From the NCBI RefSeq assembly GCF_001426995.1, contig NZ_LMFY01000001.1, positions 492,960 to 556,959 of the forward strand: a DNA stretch of 64,000 bases. Reading direction: 5' to 3'. A model generated the notes under the pieces. It saw only the letters and a program-made list of their open reading frames with translations. It was not told where the DNA came from and did not search any database. Shown here in pieces: positions 44,880-53,700 of this stretch. A program made the position numbers and the translations under genes. Numbering within the stretch: the first letter of the stretch is position 1; each line of letters opens with the position of its first letter. Origin of the DNA: Microbacterium sp. Root553. GTDB taxonomy: Bacteria > Actinomycetota > Actinomycetes > Actinomycetales > Microbacteriaceae.

Positions 44880-45938
44880 ATGACCTCCTCACACCTTCAC
44901 GAGCATGGCGACCACGAGCACTCGCATGAAGAGCGCGGCCACGGGCATGACCACGGGCATGCCTTCAGCGACGGCCACCCCCGCCGCCCGGTGGCGGAAG
45001 CATCGGGCGGCCACGGCCACAATCACGACCACGGCCTCGAGGGTCACTCGACAGCGGGAGGAAAACACCGCAAGAAGCTGGTCCTGGTGCTCTGCATCAC
45101 GTTCAGCGTCTTCGCCGTGCAGGTCGTCGGGGCTCTGATCTCAGGATCACTCGCACTCCTGGCGGATGCGGGTCACATGCTCACGGATGCTACCGGCGTG
45201 CTCATCGCGCTCATCGCCACGTTCATCGCCGCTCTGCCTGCGACCTCCAAGCGCACCTACGGGCTGATGCGCGTCGAGGTGCTCTCCGCGATGATCAACG
45301 GCATCGTGCTGAGCGTCATCTGCATCGTGATCGTCTACACGGCGATCCAGCGCATCGGCACTGAGGTCGAGATCGAGACGGGGCCGATGCTCATCGCCGC
45401 GATCGCCGGAGCCGTCGCCAATCTCATCTCGCTGCTGATCCTGCAGTCCGGCCAGAAGGAGAGCATCAACGTCCGTGGTGCATATCTGGAGGTGCTCGGC
45501 GATCTGATCGGCTCCGGCGCGGTCATCGTCGCCGGCGTCGTGATCCTCTTCACCGGATGGAACTGGGTCGACCAGGTGGCGGCCTTCGCCATCGCGCTGC
45601 TGATCGCTCCCCGCGCATACAGCCTGCTGCGAGACGTCGTGCGGATCCTCCTCGAGAGCACACCGAAGGACGTCGATCTCGACCAGACCCGCGAGCACAT
45701 GCTGTCGGTGCCCGGCGTGGAGAAGGTGCACGATCTGCACGCATGGACGATCACCTCGGGCGTCAACGCGATGTCGGCGCACGTGGTGATCGATCAGGAG
45801 TCCCTGGATTGGGATCACTACGATCGCATACTCGACGAGCTGCACGCCTGCCTCGGCGAGCATTTCGACACGAGCCACTGCACCATCCAGCTCGAGCCGG
45901 CAGACCACGCCAACCACGAGAACGACGTGCACGCCTGA
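44880..45938 (+). CDS. Cation diffusion facilitator family exporter
   Basis: A 352-residue metal (Zn/Co-type) efflux protein. The first ~60 residues are a His-rich metal-binding extension (HDHGH, HGHNHDHG). The six-helix CDF domain follows with LLADAGHMLTDATG in helix II (the HxxxD site) and VLGDLIGSGAV in helix V. The C-terminal cytoplasmic domain has VHDLHAWTI and SAHVVID. ATG at 44880. It shares the short intergenic region with the cupin gene and so may be expressed under its control or simply have its own promoter. Confidence 0.94.
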   Translation: MTSSHLHEHGDHEHSHEERGHGHDHGHAFSDGHPRRPVAEASGGHGHNHDHGLEGHSTAGGKHRKKLVLVLCITFSVFAVQVVGALISGSLALLADAGHMLTDATGVLIALIATFIAALPATSKRTYGLMRVEVLSAMINGIVLSVICIVIVYTAIQRIGTEVEIETGPMLIAAIAGAVANLISLLILQSGQKESINVRGAYLEVLGDLIGSGAVIVAGVVILFTGWNWVDQVAAFAIALLIAPRAYSLLRDVVRILLESTPKDVDLDQTREHMLSVPGVEKVHDLHAWTITSGVNAMSAHVVIDQESLDWDHYDRILDELHACLGEHFDTSHCTIQLEPADHANHENDVHA

Positions 45939-45983
45939 CACTGAATCCGATCCGCGACGCCACAGCCCGAAACGCCAGTGTAG

Positions 45984-45995
45984 ATTGTCTACAAT
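45984..45995. promoter_or_regulatory. GntR operator, autoregulatory site
   Basis: ATTGTCTACAAT, one base different in the centre from the sites at 44843 and 63257. It contains TACAAT, a possible -10 box, and lies about 55 bp before the GntR start. Confidence 0.7.
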
Positions 45996-46047
45996 GCAGG
46001 TGATGACGGCGGCGAACGGAACGCCGATTTCACGACGGGGGATATCG

Positions 46048-46767
46048 ATGAACGGCGTACAGACACTCTCGGCGATCAACAATCGACCGACGGCGGTCGT
46101 GATCGCCGATCAGCTTCGCGAGAGCATCATCAATGGCGGCTTCTCCCCCGGCGACCAGGTGAACGAGGCACAGGTCGCCGGACAGCTGAACGTGTCTCGC
46201 GGCCCGGTCCGCGAAGCGCTTCACCGCCTCGTGCAGGAAGGGCTCCTGCTCTCCCGTCCGAACCGTGGCGTCTTCGTGCAGGAACTGACCGTCCGCGATG
46301 TCGCAGAGGTCTACGAGGCGCGCGAGGTCATCGAATGCGCCGCCGCCGAGATCATCACCAAATTCTCCCCCGAGCGCCGCGCAGCCACCACGGATCGGCT
46401 CACGGCGATCGTGCAGAAGATGCAGTCGGCTCTCCAGGATGAGGACTGGGCGCGACTCGGGCGCATCGACCTCGAGTTCCACACCGCTCTCGTGCAGGAC
46501 GCCGGCAACACCCGCCTCGTGCGCGCCTACGCCACGCTCGCCACCGAGGCGCTCATCTGCCTCTTCCACTTCCCTGACGCATACCCGAAGCCCGACCGCG
46601 TCGTGCCGGGCCACCAGGAGATCGCCGATCTGCTGAAAGACGGCGAGATGGAGGAGCTGCATCACGTGCTTCACCAGCATCTCTCGCTGAGCAACTACCA
46701 GCTGCACAGCCACGAGGACGAGGGCGCACTGCGGCACGGACGCAACGAAGAAGGCGACGAGTCCTGA
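46048..46767 (+). CDS. GntR/FadR-family (FCD) transcriptional regulator
   Basis: A 239-residue regulator with an N-terminal winged helix (IADQLRESIINGGFSPGDQVN then VSRGPVREALHRLVQEGLL) and a C-terminal FCD helical domain, with a likely metal/ligand His set near RIDLEFHTALVQDAGN, PGHQEI and HHVLHQH. FadR-type proteins bind TNGTNNNACNA, which is what ATTGTCAACAAT provides. The ATG at 46048 follows CGGGGGATATCG; upstream ATG/TTG codons overlap the operator. It probably represses the cupin and ABC importer operons until a catabolite binds. Confidence 0.92.
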   Translation: MNGVQTLSAINNRPTAVVIADQLRESIINGGFSPGDQVNEAQVAGQLNVSRGPVREALHRLVQEGLLLSRPNRGVFVQELTVRDVAEVYEAREVIECAAAEIITKFSPERRAATTDRLTAIVQKMQSALQDEDWARLGRIDLEFHTALVQDAGNTRLVRAYATLATEALICLFHFPDAYPKPDRVVPGHQEIADLLKDGEMEELHHVLHQHLSLSNYQLHSHEDEGALRHGRNEEGDES

Positions 46768-46859
46768 ACCGGCCGCCGGCCTCGCCGAACGCGGCGAACC
46801 TCACCGAGCGCTCCCGTAACCTGGCGAGCGTCTTCGATGCTGCGCTCGCCCGCGGCACG

Positions 46860-48011
46860 ATGACCCGGCGGGAGCTCATCGCCGACACCGGCCTCAGCAA
46901 GGCGACGATCAGCCGCGTCGTCGACGACCTGGAACGCCTGGAGCTGCTCGCGCCGGCATCCCCCGCAGGTTGCGACGCGTCAGCCGACGCGGTCGACGCC
47001 TCCGCCGCCGCCTCACGCGGGCGGCGGCCCACGGCCCTCACGGTTCCGTCAGAGGTCGGCCAAGTGGTCGGCATCAGTCTCGGTCTGCAGCGCACCGGAG
47101 TGCTGGCGGTCGACCTCGCAGGGCGCGAACTCTCGTGGAGCACTCTCGCCACTCCCCTGCACGCCGATGCGGGCGCGGCGGTCGAGTGGCTCGGCGGCCT
47201 CATCGACCGGGCCCGCGAACGCACGGCCGCTCCTCTGCAACGGGTGCTGGTGGCGGTACCGGCCCGGGTCGTGAACGGCGTCGAGGTGCCGCATCCGCCC
47301 TCGGCGATGCCTGCGATCGGGGGAACGGTCTTCGCCGAGAAGCTGGCGGCGGCGGTCGGCGCCGAGGTCGAACTCGATACCGACGCGAACATGGCACTCG
47401 CCGGCCTGACGGTCGAGGGCTTCATCCCCGGGGGCGCGCTCCCGGTGCTGCTCAACATGAGCACGGTACTCACGATGGCCATGCTGCGCCGCGACGGTTC
47501 CTCGGCGCACGGCGTCACCGGTTCATTCGGGAACTTCTCGGTGCTCCCCTTTCCTGCGGGGGATGGAGAGAGCACGATCGGCGAGCTGCTGAGCACCCAC
47601 GGCCTGATGCAGTACTGCCGACGCCAGGGGCAGGCGCTGGCGCACATCTCCGAGCTGTGGGGCGGCGACGACGAACTCGGGCGGTTCGAGACGACCCTGC
47701 CGTCCGCCGAGCGAGACGCGATCGTACAGGTGTACACCGAGGCCCTCGCTTCGGCGCTGTTGATGATCTCCGTCATCTCGGACCCGCTGCTCATCGTGCT
47801 CGCCGGGCGCCTCGCCCCGCTCGCCGAGCGCGTGCTGCCCCGTCTCACCGAGACGCTGGCGGACCATCTCGACGAGCCACCGCAGATCCTGATCGCCAAC
47901 GCTCGCACCCGCGCCCACACCACGTCTCTCGGCGCGGCCCACACCGCACTCACCGCCGTGCAGCGTCGACTGCGCGAGCGCCTCACGAACGGCACCTGGT
48001 CGATCGACTGA
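46860..48011 (+). CDS. ROK-family transcriptional regulator
   Basis: A regulator with an N-terminal HTH (RRELIADTGLSKATISRVVDDLERL) and a ROK sugar-kinase-like domain. The kinase motifs are degenerate: the Zn-binding Cys cluster is not seen, and AELDTDANMALAG-like sequence replaces the catalytic region, so it is a regulator rather than a kinase. With the ATG at 46860 the protein has 383 residues but lacks the helix that normally precedes the HTH. That helix is encoded in frame directly upstream (NLTERSRNLASVFDAALARG), with only a CTG at 46764 as a possible start. Lies directly after GntR. Confidence 0.85.
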   Translation: MTRRELIADTGLSKATISRVVDDLERLELLAPASPAGCDASADAVDASAAASRGRRPTALTVPSEVGQVVGISLGLQRTGVLAVDLAGRELSWSTLATPLHADAGAAVEWLGGLIDRARERTAAPLQRVLVAVPARVVNGVEVPHPPSAMPAIGGTVFAEKLAAAVGAEVELDTDANMALAGLTVEGFIPGGALPVLLNMSTVLTMAMLRRDGSSAHGVTGSFGNFSVLPFPAGDGESTIGELLSTHGLMQYCRRQGQALAHISELWGGDDELGRFETTLPSAERDAIVQVYTEALASALLMISVISDPLLIVLAGRLAPLAERVLPRLTETLADHLDEPPQILIANARTRAHTTSLGAAHTALTAVQRRLRERLTNGTWSID

Positions 48012-48020
48012 CCCACGCGG

Positions 48021-49361
48021 TCAGAGGTGCAGCTCCGCCACCTCTGCGAGCCCCTCGAGGAAGCGCGCCACGTCGGCCTCGTCGAAGGCGAGCGGCGGAC
48101 GGATCTTCAACACGTTGACGTCACGTCCTGCACCGCTGATGAGGATCCTGCGCTCGCGCATGCCGTCGATGATCCTCGTGGTGCGCGCACGGTCGGGCGT
48201 GCGGGTCTCGCGATCCTGCACGATCTCCACGCCGACGACGAGCCCCGCGCCACGAACCTCGGCCACGTGCGGCGAATCGGCCAGCAGGTCGCGGATGCCG
48301 GTGCGCAACAGCTCGCCGATGCGTTCGACCCGTGCGGGCACGCCTTCCTGCTCGAACACGTCGAGCACGGCGGCGCCGGCGGCGATCGGCACCGACGATC
48401 CGCCGAAGGTGTTGAAGTAGCGCACCTTGTCGCCGAAGTCACTCGCCACCTCGGGCCGGAAGACGACGGCGGAGAGCGGGATGCCGTTGCCCATGGGCTT
48501 GCCCATCGTGACGATGTCGGGCACCACATCCTGCATCGCGAAGCCCCACATGCACGTCCCGAGTCGCCCGAATCCCGCCTGCACCTCATCGGCGAGGAAC
48601 AGCCCGCCGTCGGCATGCACCTCATCGACCATGCCCTGCAGGTAGTCGCCGCGCTCGGGGAAGATGCCGTCGCTCATGAAGGACAGGTCGAGGACGAGGG
48701 CCGAGATCCCGAAGCCGTGGCGGGCGAGGTCGTCGATCGCACGACGGACTTCGGCGCGCATGTGCTCGGCGAGCGTCATGCCCTCGGGCACGAGCTTCAC
48801 ATCGGGCGGGTCGATCTCGCGCACGTGCGGCCCGAGGGGGGAGCCTTCGCCGAGCGCCGGCGAGATCGCCGCGACCGCGCGAGTGATGCCGTGGTACGCC
48901 CAGCGATTGACGATGATGCCCTCGTTGCCGGTGTGATGCGCGGCCACGCGCAGCGCCAGGTCGTTGGCCTCGGAACCGGAGCACGCGAAGGTCACTCGCC
49001 GCAGCTCATCGGGGAAGTACGACACCAGGCGCTCGGCGTAGTCGACGAGCCCCTCCTGCGCGTAGCGGGTGTTGGTGTTCAGGGTCGCGACCTGCCGGTT
49101 CACCGCCTCGACGACATGCGGATGGCAGTGGCCGACCGAGGGCACGTTGTTGTACGCATCGAGATAGTCGGCGCCGTCGGCATCGTACAGATGGGCGCGC
49201 TCGCCCCGCACGAAGGCGACCGGGTCGTTGTAGATGAGCAGATAGCCGGGCCCGAGCACGTCGAGACGACGCTCGATGTTGCCTCTGATCGCCGGATCGA
49301 CCTCGTCGAGTCGTGCGGGATCGAAGCGGCTGGGGTAGCGGGATGCGCCGAGTGAGACCAT
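48021..49361 (-). CDS. Class III aminotransferase / amino-alcohol phosphate phospho-lyase
   Basis: A 446-residue PLP enzyme. The PLP-binding Lys is in VTMGKPMGNGIPL near residue 284, FACSGSEANDLAL binds the phosphate and LADEVQAGFGR the ring. The immediate upstream partner is an APH-type kinase, the arrangement of the AGXT2L/HYKK pairs, in which a kinase phosphorylates an amino-alcohol and the PLP enzyme eliminates phosphate and ammonia to an aldehyde. Whether it is a transaminase or a phospho-lyase cannot be told from sequence here. Stop at 48021 converges on the ROK gene. Confidence 0.88.
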   Translation of the reverse strand: MVSLGASRYPSRFDPARLDEVDPAIRGNIERRLDVLGPGYLLIYNDPVAFVRGERAHLYDADGADYLDAYNNVPSVGHCHPHVVEAVNRQVATLNTNTRYAQEGLVDYAERLVSYFPDELRRVTFACSGSEANDLALRVAAHHTGNEGIIVNRWAYHGITRAVAAISPALGEGSPLGPHVREIDPPDVKLVPEGMTLAEHMRAEVRRAIDDLARHGFGISALVLDLSFMSDGIFPERGDYLQGMVDEVHADGGLFLADEVQAGFGRLGTCMWGFAMQDVVPDIVTMGKPMGNGIPLSAVVFRPEVASDFGDKVRYFNTFGGSSVPIAAGAAVLDVFEQEGVPARVERIGELLRTGIRDLLADSPHVAEVRGAGLVVGVEIVQDRETRTPDRARTTRIIDGMRERRILISGAGRDVNVLKIRPPLAFDEADVARFLEGLAEVAELHL

Positions 49362-49383
49362 GTGTCGTCCTCCGTGATCGGGG

Positions 49384-50445
49384 TCAGTGTCGGTGAAGCA
49401 GGTGGGCGCGAGCCGCGTCGAATCCGAGGTCGATCACGTTCGCGACGCGATCCCAGTCGTTCCGGGCGTGCTGACGGATGTAGTCGCCTCGATCGGTGCC
49501 CCGCTCGAGGCGCCAGGTCGCGATGAGGGCGCGCAGCGCCACCCGCGCGACGCTCGCGACGGACACGAGCTCGACCTCGTCGTCGGTGAGCGGGAAGACC
49601 TGCCGGTAGCCGTCGAGCAGGTCGCGGGCGACCTCCCACGGATGCCGGGGCGCCGCCTGCAGGTGATTGCCGAGCAGCACCGCCGGGTCGAACACGACCG
49701 GTCCGCGCAGGGTGTCGCCGAAATCGATCACTCCGGTGACGTAGGGGTCGCCGGAGCGATCGACGACGACGTTGTAGGGGCTGAAGTCACCGTGGATCAT
49801 CTGCGTGCGGGCCGTCTCCAGCTGAGGTTGCACGCGGTCGCGGAACGCGTCGAAGACCTGATGAGCGAGCCCGGCGCGACGCGCATCCGCCTCGAGTTCG
49901 ACGAGGGGCTCGAAGGCGAGGAACCTCTTGAGGTCCCAGGCGAGCACAGGGCTCTCCCCGGGGTGAGCGAACCCGCCCAGCGCCTGATCGACACGTCCGA
50001 GCATCGCCCCGACCGCGCGGCGCTGATCCACCGAGGGCATCTCGTCGGCGAGCAGCACCCCCGGGAGGAACCGGTACACCCGGAGGATCCCGGCGAACCG
50101 GCCTGTCTCGTCCTGCAGCCGGCGCCAGGTGCGCCCGTCGAGAGCAGAGCGCACGGACTGGGTGGGGATGCCCGGATCGACGGCCTCGATCCAGGCGATC
50201 ACGTCGATCTGACAGCGCACGACGTCAAGGGGCTCCTCGGGGTGCGAGACCTTGACGAGCAACTCGTCGTCCCCGGCATCCGGTCTCAGGCGGTAGGTGG
50301 CGTCCTTCTCGGTGTCGAGACGGGTGAGTCGTCCGCTGAGCCCGTAGGCCTGGTCGAGTACGCGGGCGAGCCACTCCTCATCGACTCGGTGTGCGGCGCC
50401 CGCGAGGCCGGTGTCGCGGAGCAGCGCTTCGGTCTCGGCATCCAT
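49384..50445 (-). CDS. APH-family phosphotransferase (hydroxylysine-kinase-like)
   Basis: A 353-residue kinase of the aminoglycoside/choline-kinase fold. The catalytic Brenner motif is MIHGDFSPYNVVVD near residue 215 and the metal site is GVIDFGDTLRGP near 240, both intact. A partial ATP-binding N-lobe contains DELLVKVSHPEEPL. It lies 22 bp upstream of the class III aminotransferase on the same strand. Homologous pairs act on hydroxylysine or ethanolamine; the substrate here is unknown. Confidence 0.85.
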   Translation of the reverse strand: MDAETEALLRDTGLAGAAHRVDEEWLARVLDQAYGLSGRLTRLDTEKDATYRLRPDAGDDELLVKVSHPEEPLDVVRCQIDVIAWIEAVDPGIPTQSVRSALDGRTWRRLQDETGRFAGILRVYRFLPGVLLADEMPSVDQRRAVGAMLGRVDQALGGFAHPGESPVLAWDLKRFLAFEPLVELEADARRAGLAHQVFDAFRDRVQPQLETARTQMIHGDFSPYNVVVDRSGDPYVTGVIDFGDTLRGPVVFDPAVLLGNHLQAAPRHPWEVARDLLDGYRQVFPLTDDEVELVSVASVARVALRALIATWRLERGTDRGDYIRQHARNDWDRVANVIDLGFDAARAHLLHRH

Positions 50446-50506
50446 CGGCTTCTCCTCGGTCTCGATCGCAGCGTCGTCGGCTGATCCACGACGACCCTAG
50501 CATTTC

Positions 50507-50521
50507 GTCTCAGCATGAGAC
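50507..50521. promoter_or_regulatory. Inverted repeat in the kinase/HAD divergent region
   Basis: GTCTCAGCATGAGAC, 6-bp arms with a 3-bp spacer, about 62 bp before the kinase start and 55 bp before the HAD start. A possible operator, unrelated to the GntR sites. Confidence 0.45.
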
Positions 50522-50575
50522 AATATGGAGGCAGGCGAAGATCCATCGCCTTCCCACCACAGCGAAAGGCAGCAC

Positions 50576-51250
50576 GTGTCCATCGAACTCCCCCGTCCGA
50601 AGTACATCTCGTTCGACGTCATCGGCACCCTCATCTATTTCGAGATGCGCAAGACCGTCGAGCCCCTGCTTGCAGACCGGATCACCGGCGACGACTTCGA
50701 AGCGTTCTACGACCGCTTCCGCCTCGACCGCTACGACGAGATCATGGAGTACCGCCCGTACGACCAGATCATCGACCGCGCTTTCCGTCGCACCGCCGCA
50801 CGCTTCGACGTCGAGGTGCGCGACACCGATGTGGCCACGATCATCGACGACATGCGCGGATGGGGCGCACACCCCGATGTGCTCGAGCCCCTCGCGACGA
50901 TGGCCGAGCATTTCCCGCTCGTCGCCCTCTCGAACGCCGACGACAGTCACCTCGCCGGCTTCATCCCTCGCCTCGGCGCCCCGTTCCACGCCGTGATCAC
51001 CGCTGAGCAGACGCGCGCCTACAAGCCACGCCACCAGGCCTTCGACCACATGCTGAAGGTGCTCGACGCGAAGCCCGAAGAGTTCCTGCACATCTCCTCG
51101 CACCAGCTCTACGACCACATCCCGATGGCCGAGCTCGGCTTCACCAACAAGGTGTTCCTCGACCGCGGCTACGACCCCGACCTGCCCCACTACGGCGCGG
51201 TCCGCATGACCTCGCTCGACGAGGTCAACCGCGCCCTCGGCATCGCCTGA
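50576..51250 (+). CDS. HAD-superfamily hydrolase (haloacid dehalogenase type II-like)
   Basis: A 224-residue HAD protein. Motif I is FDVIGTLI (nucleophile Asp) near residue 13, motif II is ALSNADDS near 120, and a Lys lies in AYKPRHQAF near 150. The family's cap domain is present. Notably motif I has Val instead of the usual Asp two residues later (DxV rather than DxD), which is typical of dehalogenases rather than phosphatases. GTG at 50576 has GCGAAAGGCAGC upstream. First of a plus-strand operon with the FAD oxidase. The reaction in this pathway is unclear. Confidence 0.85.
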   Translation: MSIELPRPKYISFDVIGTLIYFEMRKTVEPLLADRITGDDFEAFYDRFRLDRYDEIMEYRPYDQIIDRAFRRTAARFDVEVRDTDVATIIDDMRGWGAHPDVLEPLATMAEHFPLVALSNADDSHLAGFIPRLGAPFHAVITAEQTRAYKPRHQAFDHMLKVLDAKPEEFLHISSHQLYDHIPMAELGFTNKVFLDRGYDPDLPHYGAVRMTSLDEVNRALGIA

Positions 51251-51278
51251 CCCGTCCGATCGTCTGAGAGGCTCCCCC

Positions 51279-52562
51279 GTGAAGATGCACTCCTACTGGC
51301 TCGACACTGCGACTCCCAGCGGTGACCACACGCAGACCCCGATCCCGCGCGAGGTCGACATCGCGGTGGTCGGGGCGGGCTTCACCGGCCTCTCGACCGC
51401 CTATCACGCGGCGAAGGCCGGGCTGTCGGTGGCGGTGCTCGAGGCCAACACGGTCGTCTGGGGGGCCTCCGGGCGCAACGGCGGCATGGTCACGAACGGC
51501 CTGGCCATGGGTTTCCGTGATGCGGTGGACCGCTACGGCGAGGCCAAGGCCAAGGAGTACATCGACCTGTACAACGATGCCGTCGATCTCATCGAACAGC
51601 TCGTCGTCGACAATGGACTCGACGTCGACTTCGAACGCAACGGCAAGCTCATCCTCGCCGCGAAGGAGTCGCACCTCGACGGCGTGCGCAAGAGCAGCGA
51701 GGCGCTCAGCCGCATCGCCGGCCACGACACGCACGTGCTCGACCGCGACGAGATCCGTGCGGAGGTCGGCAGCTCGGCGTTCTTCGGCGGGTTCACCGAG
51801 ACCCGGTCGGCTGCCGTGCACGTGGCGAAGTTCGGCCACGCCCTTGCGGGCCTTGCCATGCGAGAAGGTGCGACGATCCACGAGAACGCCGAGGTCGTCG
51901 ACCTCCACCGCATCGGATCGGGCACCATGCATGACCTCGTCACGACCCGCGGCACCGTGCGCGCCGGCAAGGTCGTGGTGGGCACGAGCGGCTACACCGG
52001 TCGTCCCTTCGGGTGGCTGCGGCGTCGTGTCGTGCCGGTGGGCAGCTTCATCACCGTCACCGAGCCCCTGGGAAAGGACCTCGCTCGCGAGCTGCTGCCG
52101 ACCCGCCGTGTCGCCACCGACACCTTCAACCTGTTGCACTACTTCCGCCTCACGCCCGACGATCGTCTGCTCTTCGGCGGCCGCGCGCGTTTCGCCCTCT
52201 CTGACCCGGCATCCGACCGCAAGAGCGGCGAGATCCTCGTCGCAGCGCGCAACGCGATCTACCCTCAGCTGCGCGACGTGAAGACCGACTACATGTGGGG
52301 CGGCCTCGTCGACATCTCCATGGACCGCATGGTGCATGCAGGGCAGCGCGACGGGCTGTTCTACTCGATGGCGTACTCGGGTCACGGCGTGCAGATGGCG
52401 ACCCACATGGGCAAGGTCATGGCAGAGGTCGTCGGCGGGCGCCACGAGGCCAACCCGTGGCGCGACCTCAAGAACCCATGGATCCCCGGCTACTTCGGCA
52501 ACCCGTGGCTGCACCTGCGCGCCGGCGGCGCCTGGTACGGCCTCAAAGACCGGATGAGCTGA
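51279..52562 (+). CDS. FAD-dependent amine oxidase (PuuB/DAO family), copy 1
   Basis: A 427-residue flavoprotein of the D-amino-acid-oxidase superfamily. The dinucleotide fold is VDIAVVGAGFTGLSTAYHAA near residue 28, then ANTVVWGASGRNGGM, and a C-terminal YSGHGVQMATHMGK that contacts FAD. Closest in layout to gamma-glutamylputrescine oxidase-like enzymes. Start taken at GTG 51279; ATG 51285 is equally good. A closely related paralogue lies at 56589-57890. It would oxidise an amine to an imine, fitting the RidA protein downstream. Confidence 0.9.
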   Translation: MKMHSYWLDTATPSGDHTQTPIPREVDIAVVGAGFTGLSTAYHAAKAGLSVAVLEANTVVWGASGRNGGMVTNGLAMGFRDAVDRYGEAKAKEYIDLYNDAVDLIEQLVVDNGLDVDFERNGKLILAAKESHLDGVRKSSEALSRIAGHDTHVLDRDEIRAEVGSSAFFGGFTETRSAAVHVAKFGHALAGLAMREGATIHENAEVVDLHRIGSGTMHDLVTTRGTVRAGKVVVGTSGYTGRPFGWLRRRVVPVGSFITVTEPLGKDLARELLPTRRVATDTFNLLHYFRLTPDDRLLFGGRARFALSDPASDRKSGEILVAARNAIYPQLRDVKTDYMWGGLVDISMDRMVHAGQRDGLFYSMAYSGHGVQMATHMGKVMAEVVGGRHEANPWRDLKNPWIPGYFGNPWLHLRAGGAWYGLKDRMS

Positions 52563-52565
52563 CCG

Positions 52566-53669
52566 GTGCACGATTTCCCCGGCATCCTGCGCGCCCTCGG
52601 CACGGCCGTCAGCACCCCCGCGCCCGTGGTGCTGATCGACGTCGTCGCCGAGAACATCGCCCGCATGCAGGCCTTCGCGAACGCGCACGGCAAAGCCGTG
52701 CGCCCACACGTGAAGACCCACAAGAGCGTGCGGATCGGACAGATGCAGCTGGATGCCGGCGCCATCGGCCTCACTGCCGGAAACCTCAGCGAGGCCGAGA
52801 TCTTCGCGGCGGCAGGGTGCTCCGACATCCTGCTCGCCTATCCCCTCTGGGTCACCGGCGCGAAGGAGGAGCGCCTCAGGCGCCTCGCGCAGGTGACGCG
52901 CCTGAGCATCGGCGCGGAGAGCGCATCGGCGATCGACCGGATCGCCGATGCCCTCGGAGATCGCGCAGGCACGGTCGGCATCGTGGTCGAGATCGACTGC
53001 GGAGCCCGCCGCTCGGGTGTGCGCCCGGAGGATGCCGGAGCGCTGGCCGCCCATGCGGCGGCGCGCGGGCTGCGCCCGACAGGTGTGTTCACCTACCCGG
53101 GCCACGGCGGCTCGATCGGCGCACGGGAGGGCGCGGCCCGCGATCAGGCCGAGGCCCTGCGCGCAGCCGTCGCCTCGCTGCGCGCACACGGCATCGAACC
53201 CGAGATCGTCAGCGCCGGGTCGACGCCGACCGCCGAGTTCAGCATCGATCCGGTGATCACCGAGATCAGGCCAGGCGAGTACGTGTTCAACGACTGGGAC
53301 AACGTGCGTCTCGGCGACTGCGCGCCCGAGAACATCGCCCTCTTCCTCGCCAGCACGGTCGTCAGCGACCAAGGCCATGCGCACGTGATCATCGATGCGG
53401 GCACGAAGGCACTCGCCCGCGAGGGCAACCCCGACCGAGGGTACGGCCAGGTGCCGAGCGTCGACGGGTACCTCCGCCTCCTCAACGAGTACCACGGCTT
53501 TCTTCAGCTCCCCGACGGCGGTGCGCGCCCCGCCGTCGGCGACCCCGTGCCGGTCGTACCGCACCACGTGTGCCCGGTCGTGAACAGCTTCGACGAGCTC
53601 ATCATCACCGATCGCACCGGTACCCTGCTCGACCGCTGGCCGGTCGACGCGCAGGGCCGACTCAACTGA
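52566..53669 (+). CDS. D-threonine aldolase / D-serine dehydratase-like PLP enzyme
   Basis: A 367-residue alanine-racemase-fold enzyme. The PLP-binding Lys is in RPHVKTHKSVRI near residue 40. The C-terminal PHHVCPVVNSFDEL has the HxC metal pair found in D-threonine aldolases and DSD1-type D-serine dehydratases. It would cleave or dehydrate a D-beta-hydroxy amino acid. GTG start 3 bp after the oxidase stop; co-translated with the oxidase and RidA genes. Confidence 0.83.
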   Translation: MHDFPGILRALGTAVSTPAPVVLIDVVAENIARMQAFANAHGKAVRPHVKTHKSVRIGQMQLDAGAIGLTAGNLSEAEIFAAAGCSDILLAYPLWVTGAKEERLRRLAQVTRLSIGAESASAIDRIADALGDRAGTVGIVVEIDCGARRSGVRPEDAGALAAHAAARGLRPTGVFTYPGHGGSIGAREGAARDQAEALRAAVASLRAHGIEPEIVSAGSTPTAEFSIDPVITEIRPGEYVFNDWDNVRLGDCAPENIALFLASTVVSDQGHAHVIIDAGTKALAREGNPDRGYGQVPSVDGYLRLLNEYHGFLQLPDGGARPAVGDPVPVVPHHVCPVVNSFDELIITDRTGTLLDRWPVDAQGRLN

Positions 53670-53700
53670 CACCCCGCACCTCCGCCGAAAGGACCCCGCG

